16,135 nt of DNA, taken from the NCBI GenBank assembly GCA_012728445.1, contig JAAYFA010000248.1, positions 1-16,135 of the forward strand. The letters are read 5' to 3'. The position numbers and the translations under genes were made by a program. The stretch comes from Clostridiales bacterium (GTDB lineage Bacteria > Bacillota > Clostridia > Oscillospirales > Acutalibacteraceae). Within the stretch, counting starts at the first letter, position 1. Each line of letters begins with the position of its first letter. Shown here piece by piece: positions 13,164-16,135 of this stretch. The notes below the pieces were generated by a model. That model was not told where the DNA came from, did no database searches, and was given only the letters and a program-made list of their open reading frames with translations.

Positions 13164-14191
13164 AGCTCAATCACCTCAAATGCAGCCGCTCGCAAGAGCC
13201 TGTTATAAACAGCCAAACTAAGCCCACGGGTCGCGGGGCAACGGGCAAAGACGGTCTGCACATGGGGCAGAGCATCTATTTGGCGAAGGGCGCTAAACAG
13301 TCTTTGGGCTTGCTCCGCGGGATTTTCTAAGCGCCCGAAACCGATGGCTTTTACAGGCATCATTTCTTGTTCGCCTTCATAACAAAGGACCGCTGTATTG
13401 CTCGACGCATCTTTTTGCACATAATCGATAAATTCCGGGAGGTTACCCTTTACGATAATCAGCCTTGCCTTGGGAGAATAGTGTTTATACTTCATCCCGG
13501 GGGATGCCGGTGTTTCACCCATAGACGGCGCACTAAACACCGCAAGGTCAATTTCTATTTTGCCAAGCACCGCTTCAAGTTGCTCGGGTGTAATGCCGCC
13601 CGGTCTCAACAGACGCGGAATTTTACCGGCTAGCGTAATAACCGTAGACTCAACCCCGACAGCACACTTGCCCGCATCAACGACTGCGTCAATACGCCCC
13701 TCTAAATCGTCAAGAACATGCCTTGCGCTCGTTGGGCTGGGGCTACCCGAGGTATTAGCCGACGGAGCGGCCAAGGGCACCCCTGCCGCTTTAATCAAGG
13801 CCCTTGCAACAGGATGCGAAGGCATGCGCACCGCCACGGTGTCAAGCCCCGCGCTTACCTCGTGCGGGATTAGGGTTGTTTTTTCAAGCACGATGGTCAA
13901 AGGGCCGGGCCAAAAAGCGTCGGCAAGTTTTACGGCCATGTCGGGCACCGCTTTGACAAGCGGAAAAACCTCTTCAAAGCGGCTGATATGGACAATCAAA
14001 GGATTGTCCTGCGGCCGGCCTTTTGCCTTAAAGATTTTTGCTACCGCCTCGCCGTCAAGAGCGTTTGCGGCAAGCCCGTATACCGTTTCGGTCGGTATGG
14101 CAACCAACCCACCGTTTCGCAGAATAGCGGCGGCGGCTTCAATTTTTTCGGTGTCATTGGGCGAGTTTATTTGAAATATTTTTGTTTGCAT
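13160..14191 (-). CDS. tsaC: L-threonylcarbamoyladenylate synthase (Sua5-type, YrdC plus Sua5 domains)
   Basis: Makes threonylcarbamoyl-AMP from threonine, bicarbonate and ATP, the first step of t6A tRNA modification at A37 of ANN-decoding tRNAs. The 343-residue product has the YrdC catalytic domain (about 1-205: IPTETVYGLAANAL, KAKGRPQDNPL, FWPGPLTIVL, APSANTSGSPSPTSA, ESTVITLAGK, RLLRPGGIT), a linker containing SPGMKYKHYSPKA, and a C-terminal Sua5 domain. This is the long form. The ATG at 14191 is chosen because AGGA lies 8 nt upstream and the protein then starts MQTKIFQINS. An in-frame extension to 14275 runs through a predicted hairpin and is not family-like. The intergenic DNA before it is structured (14217-14305). 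Confidence 0.94.
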   Translation of the reverse strand: MQTKIFQINSPNDTEKIEAAAAILRNGGLVAIPTETVYGLAANALDGEAVAKIFKAKGRPQDNPLIVHISRFEEVFPLVKAVPDMAVKLADAFWPGPLTIVLEKTTLIPHEVSAGLDTVAVRMPSHPVARALIKAAGVPLAAPSANTSGSPSPTSARHVLDDLEGRIDAVVDAGKCAVGVESTVITLAGKIPRLLRPGGITPEQLEAVLGKIEIDLAVFSAPSMGETPASPGMKYKHYSPKARLIIVKGNLPEFIDYVQKDASSNTAVLCYEGEQEMMPVKAIGFGRLENPAEQAQRLFSALRQIDALPHVQTVFARCPATRGLSLAVYNRLLRAAAFEVIEL

Positions 14192-14216
14192 TTTTTGTGT
14201 CCTATAAAATCCCTCC

Positions 14217-14305
14217 ACCGCAAATGAACCGTTATGCGGTTCTATGCGGTCCCCCTCCCGTTTGTTACAGCGCATATTCAGCAGTTACTAATGCGCCGTG
14301 GGAGG
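14217..14305 (-). other. Structured intercistronic RNA segment between prfA and tsaC
   Basis: Three nested or adjacent stems lie in 89 nt. ACCGCA (14217-14222) with TGCGGT (14245-14250) encloses AACCG/CGGTT (14227-14231 with 14237-14241). GCGCAT (14270-14275) pairs with ATGCGC (14291-14296). CCTCCC (14254-14259) pairs with GGGAGG (14300-14305) around that second hairpin. There is no U-tract, so it is not a plain terminator. Function unknown. Confidence 0.5.
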
Positions 14306-14326
14306 TAAAAAGGGAAATTTTAATCT

Positions 14327-15394
14327 TTATTCCGCTTTTAATTTTTCTGCGGTGTCTGCGGTTATTAAAGCATCTATAATCTCGTCTAAATCTCCGTCAA
14401 GAATCGCTTCCAAACGATACAGGGTAAGACCCGTACGATGATCGCTGACACGTCCCTGGGCATAGTTGTAGGTGCGTATCCGTTCACTTCGGTCCCCTGT
14501 GCCGACTTGCGACTTTCTTTCGCCGGCTATCAAGGCCTCTTGCTTTTGCTGTTCCGCTTCCAAAACCCTTGAGCGCAGAATTTTCATTGCCTTATCTTTA
14601 TTCTTATACTGGCTGCGTTCGTCCTGGCATTCGACAACCGTGCCCGTGGGCAGATGCGTAATGCGGATGGCGGAATCGGTTGTGTTAACATGTTGCCCGC
14701 CGGCGCCGCTGGAACGGAAGGTGTCTATCTGCAAATCCGCAGGTTGGATGTCGATATCAACCTCCTGTGCTTCCGGCAGGACGGCTACGGTTACGGTTGA
14801 GGGGTGTATTCTGCCCTGGCTCTCCGTCTCCGGCACACGTTGGACACGGTGCACGCCGCTTTCAAACTTAAAGCGAGAATAGGCGCCTTCGCCTTCTATC
14901 ATAAAGCTAACCTCTTTAAACCCGCCGAGCCCGGTTTCGTTTGAGGAGAGTATTTCCGACTTCCAGCGCCTTGCTTCAGCGTACATGGAATACATTCTGA
15001 ATAGTGTATGTGCAAAAAGTGCTGCCTCGTCGCCGCCGGCTCCGCCTCTGATTTCGACAATAACGTTTTTATCGTCATTCGGGTCCACCGGCAAAAGAAG
15101 AATCTTCAGTTCATCCAACGTGTTTTCAAGCGTTTCTTTTGAGGACTCATATTCTTCTTGAACCATTTCATGAAAATCTTTGTCCATCCCGCCTTCGTCC
15201 AGCAAAGCCTTTGCCTCTTCCATAGCGGCCAGTGCCGCGTTATACGCGCGAAATTTTTCCACAACAGGTGTGAGCCTTTTGGACTCTTGCATCAGTTTAC
15301 GGTAATTTTCCATATCCGCCATTACAACCGGGTCACACAGTTGCCTGTTTATTTCTTCAAAGCGTTGTTCTACATTTTTTAACTTATCGAGCAT
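14327..15394 (-). CDS. prfA: Peptide chain release factor 1
   Basis: Recognises UAA and UAG stop codons and triggers peptide release. The 355-residue protein is full length (about 356 in Bacillus). It has an N-terminal helical domain (about 1-105), GGAGGDEAALFA (about 117-128), the stop-codon-reading PxT motif here as PET (about 188-190, in RVPETESQGRIHPS), and the catalytic GGQ (about 232-234, in SSGAGGQHVNTTDSA). PxT rather than SPF separates it from RF2. The start is ATG at 15394, because GGAGG lies 6 nt before it; an ATG 15 nt further upstream has the ribosome site inside the coding frame and is rejected. No prmC (RF methyltransferase) gene follows, unlike the usual Firmicutes order. tsaC comes next. 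Confidence 0.97.
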   Translation of the reverse strand: MLDKLKNVEQRFEEINRQLCDPVVMADMENYRKLMQESKRLTPVVEKFRAYNAALAAMEEAKALLDEGGMDKDFHEMVQEEYESSKETLENTLDELKILLLPVDPNDDKNVIVEIRGGAGGDEAALFAHTLFRMYSMYAEARRWKSEILSSNETGLGGFKEVSFMIEGEGAYSRFKFESGVHRVQRVPETESQGRIHPSTVTVAVLPEAQEVDIDIQPADLQIDTFRSSGAGGQHVNTTDSAIRITHLPTGTVVECQDERSQYKNKDKAMKILRSRVLEAEQQKQEALIAGERKSQVGTGDRSERIRTYNYAQGRVSDHRTGLTLYRLEAILDGDLDEIIDALITADTAEKLKAE

Positions 15395-15417
15395 AATTGC
15401 CTCCGTCATATTTTAAT

Positions 15418-15636
15418 CTACGTGTACGAGTATGATTTGGGAGGCTCCCCTTCCTTTTCTTCTCGCAGGATTTTCTTAATGCTTTTTTCCGCCTTCACGC
15501 GCGGCACCATAATTTCTCTGCCGCAAGCCTCACAGCGAATGCGAAAATCCATGCCTATGCGCAGCACATCAAAACAGTTGCTGCCGCAAGGGTGATTTTT
15601 CTTCATAATCAGTTTGTCGCCAACGCGGACATCCAT
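15418..15636 (-). CDS. DUF951 family protein (YyzM-like), putative zinc-binding
   Basis: A 72-residue protein beginning MDVRVGDKLIMKKNHPCG and containing GSNCFDVLRIGMDFRIRCEACGREIMVPR. Cysteines at about 17, 21, 35 and 38 (the last pair as CEAC) suggest a small zinc-bound fold. The family is widespread in Firmicutes and has no established function that I can cite. GGAGG lies 6 nt before the ATG. It is the first gene of the operon with prfA, tsaC, coaE and the M18 aminopeptidase; prfA starts 23 nt after its stop. The lysine- and glutamate-rich tail is normal for the family. Confidence 0.92.
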   Translation of the reverse strand: MDVRVGDKLIMKKNHPCGSNCFDVLRIGMDFRIRCEACGREIMVPRVKAEKSIKKILREEKEGEPPKSYSYT

Positions 15637-15686
15637 GGTTTTCCTCCGGCAATATAAATTAGCGCTTGCACTTAGCCTATTTATAT

Positions 15687-15715
15687 ATTATAACATATTT
15701 TGCGCACGCTGTTAA
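15687..15715 (-). promoter_or_regulatory. Promoter of the DUF951-prfA-tsaC-coaE-aminopeptidase operon
   Basis: On the minus strand TTAACA (15710-15715), a 17-bp spacer and TATAAT (15687-15692) with TG one base before the -10. One mismatch in the -35 and a perfect extended -10. Transcription would begin about 43 nt before the first start codon. Confidence 0.8.
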
Positions 15716-15752
15716 CTGCTACGCCGCTTTTAATCGGTGCCGGGCGTACACC

Positions 15753-15820
15753 ATACCGATCCCTCATTAAAAACAAATTAAAAACTTATGAATTAAAGTT
15801 TTTATAACCGAGGCCAGTAT
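15753..15820 (+). repeat. Hairpin repeat element, copy 3 (short, decayed)
   Basis: A 68-bp member of the same family. ATACCGATCCCTCATTAAAA at the left end matches copy 2 over ATCCCTCATTAAAA, and the right end is GGCCAGTAT. The termini still pair imperfectly, with several mismatches. The apical part AAAAACTT/AAGTTTTT encloses ATGAATTA, which resembles the conserved loop of copies 1 and 2, but the middle arms are missing. It begins at the last base of the mnmA stop and is in the opposite orientation relative to its gene compared with copies 1 and 2. Confidence 0.7.
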
Positions 15821-16135
15821 CAGACAATTCTTCCGCCGCCCAAGACCGTGCCGCCATCATACAGTACCGCTGCCTGCCCACGGGTAATTGCACTTTGCGG
15901 CTCGGCAAAAATGACATGAATTCTGCCCCCACTCAAGGGTGTTATTGTCCCCAATGCGGGTGTAGCTTTATAACGAATCTTGACTTCCGCACGGATTTCT
16001 TCTTGCAAAGCCTCAAAGGCAATCCAATTCATGTTTTCCGCCACCAATTCTTTCGAAAACTGAGCGCCTTCGTCTCCAAGGGTAACGGTGTTCGCCTTGG
16101 CATCTATGTTGATTACATATTTGGGTTGGCCGAAA
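15820..16135 (-). CDS. mnmA: tRNA-specific 2-thiouridylase MnmA, C-terminal fragment (5' part outside window)
   Basis: The last 104 residues or so of MnmA, which makes 2-thiouridine at wobble U34 of tRNAs for Lys, Glu and Gln using ATP and a sulfur relay. The fragment shows the family's C-terminal beta-barrel: PKYVINIDAKANTVTLG, AEVKIRYKATPA and, near the end, ITRGQAAVLYDGGTVLGGGRIV. The usual TPGQA reads TRGQA here. The protein ends at the normal place just after GGGRIV, so the adjacent repeat has not truncated it. The catalytic P-loop and cysteines are outside the window. It is separate from the DUF951-prfA operon, which has its own promoter downstream. Confidence 0.88.
   Translation of the reverse strand, partial: FGQPKYVINIDAKANTVTLGDEGAQFSKELVAENMNWIAFEALQEEIRAEVKIRYKATPALGTITPLSGGRIHVIFAEPQSAITRGQAAVLYDGGTVLGGGRIV

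Noticed and set aside
14192..14275. 28-residue N-terminal extension of TsaC
   Set aside because: It is encoded by the hairpin segment, has a non-family composition, and the later ATG has its own AGGA.
15395..15409. Earlier ATG of prfA giving MTEAI before MLDKL
   Set aside because: The only good ribosome site (GGAGG) would lie inside that extension.

Overview
The window looks like a chromosomal segment of a low-to-mid GC Gram-positive bacterium, most likely a member of the Clostridia. The reasons are strong AGGAGG ribosome binding sites before nearly every gene, TTG and GTG starts, the rpmG-secE-nusG-rplK-rplA-rplJ-rplL order, a Firmicutes-type L10 leader, a DUF951 gene, and intrinsic terminators with U-tracts. 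It is mostly conserved housekeeping DNA. I see no phage, CRISPR array, IS transposase, tRNA or rRNA.

Layout. (1) At the left edge is the 3' end of an ABC exporter gene on +, followed by a hairpin repeat element and a bidirectional terminator. (2) On -, a rodA/ftsW-type glycosyltransferase gene overlaps a class B penicillin-binding protein gene, a two-gene peptidoglycan module. (3) A 482-bp gene-free region holds divergent promoters. (4) On +, rpmG, secE, nusG, rplK, rplA, then a promoter with an L10 leader, rplJ and rplL. The r-protein part carries three apparent regulatory RNAs: two L1-type sites, before rplK and rplA, and the L10 leader with an attenuator. rplL ends at a terminator and is not followed by rpoB. 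(5) On +, a secreted PHP-domain protein, then a second hairpin repeat and terminator. (6) On +, a DEAD-box RNA helicase. (7) On -, a five-gene operon read from the right: DUF951 protein, prfA (RF1), tsaC/Sua5, coaE and an M18 aminopeptidase, with a good promoter and a shared bidirectional terminator. (8) At the right edge on - is the 3' end of mnmA, followed by a third hairpin repeat.

The most unusual signal is the repeat family at 541-654, 9088-9189 and 15753-15820. The two full copies are long imperfect hairpins of 102-114 bp with inverted ATACTRATCCC / GGGATYAGTAT termini. The arms differ between copies but stay paired, which is covariation, and the apical loop is conserved. In all three copies the first base of the element is the last A of the stop codon of an unrelated gene. 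Other points of note are a SecE with a heptad-repeat Thr/Ala/Glu tail that has a 21-bp tandem duplication and a possible frameshift, and an expanded L1 site before rplK with an alternative 9-bp long-range pairing.
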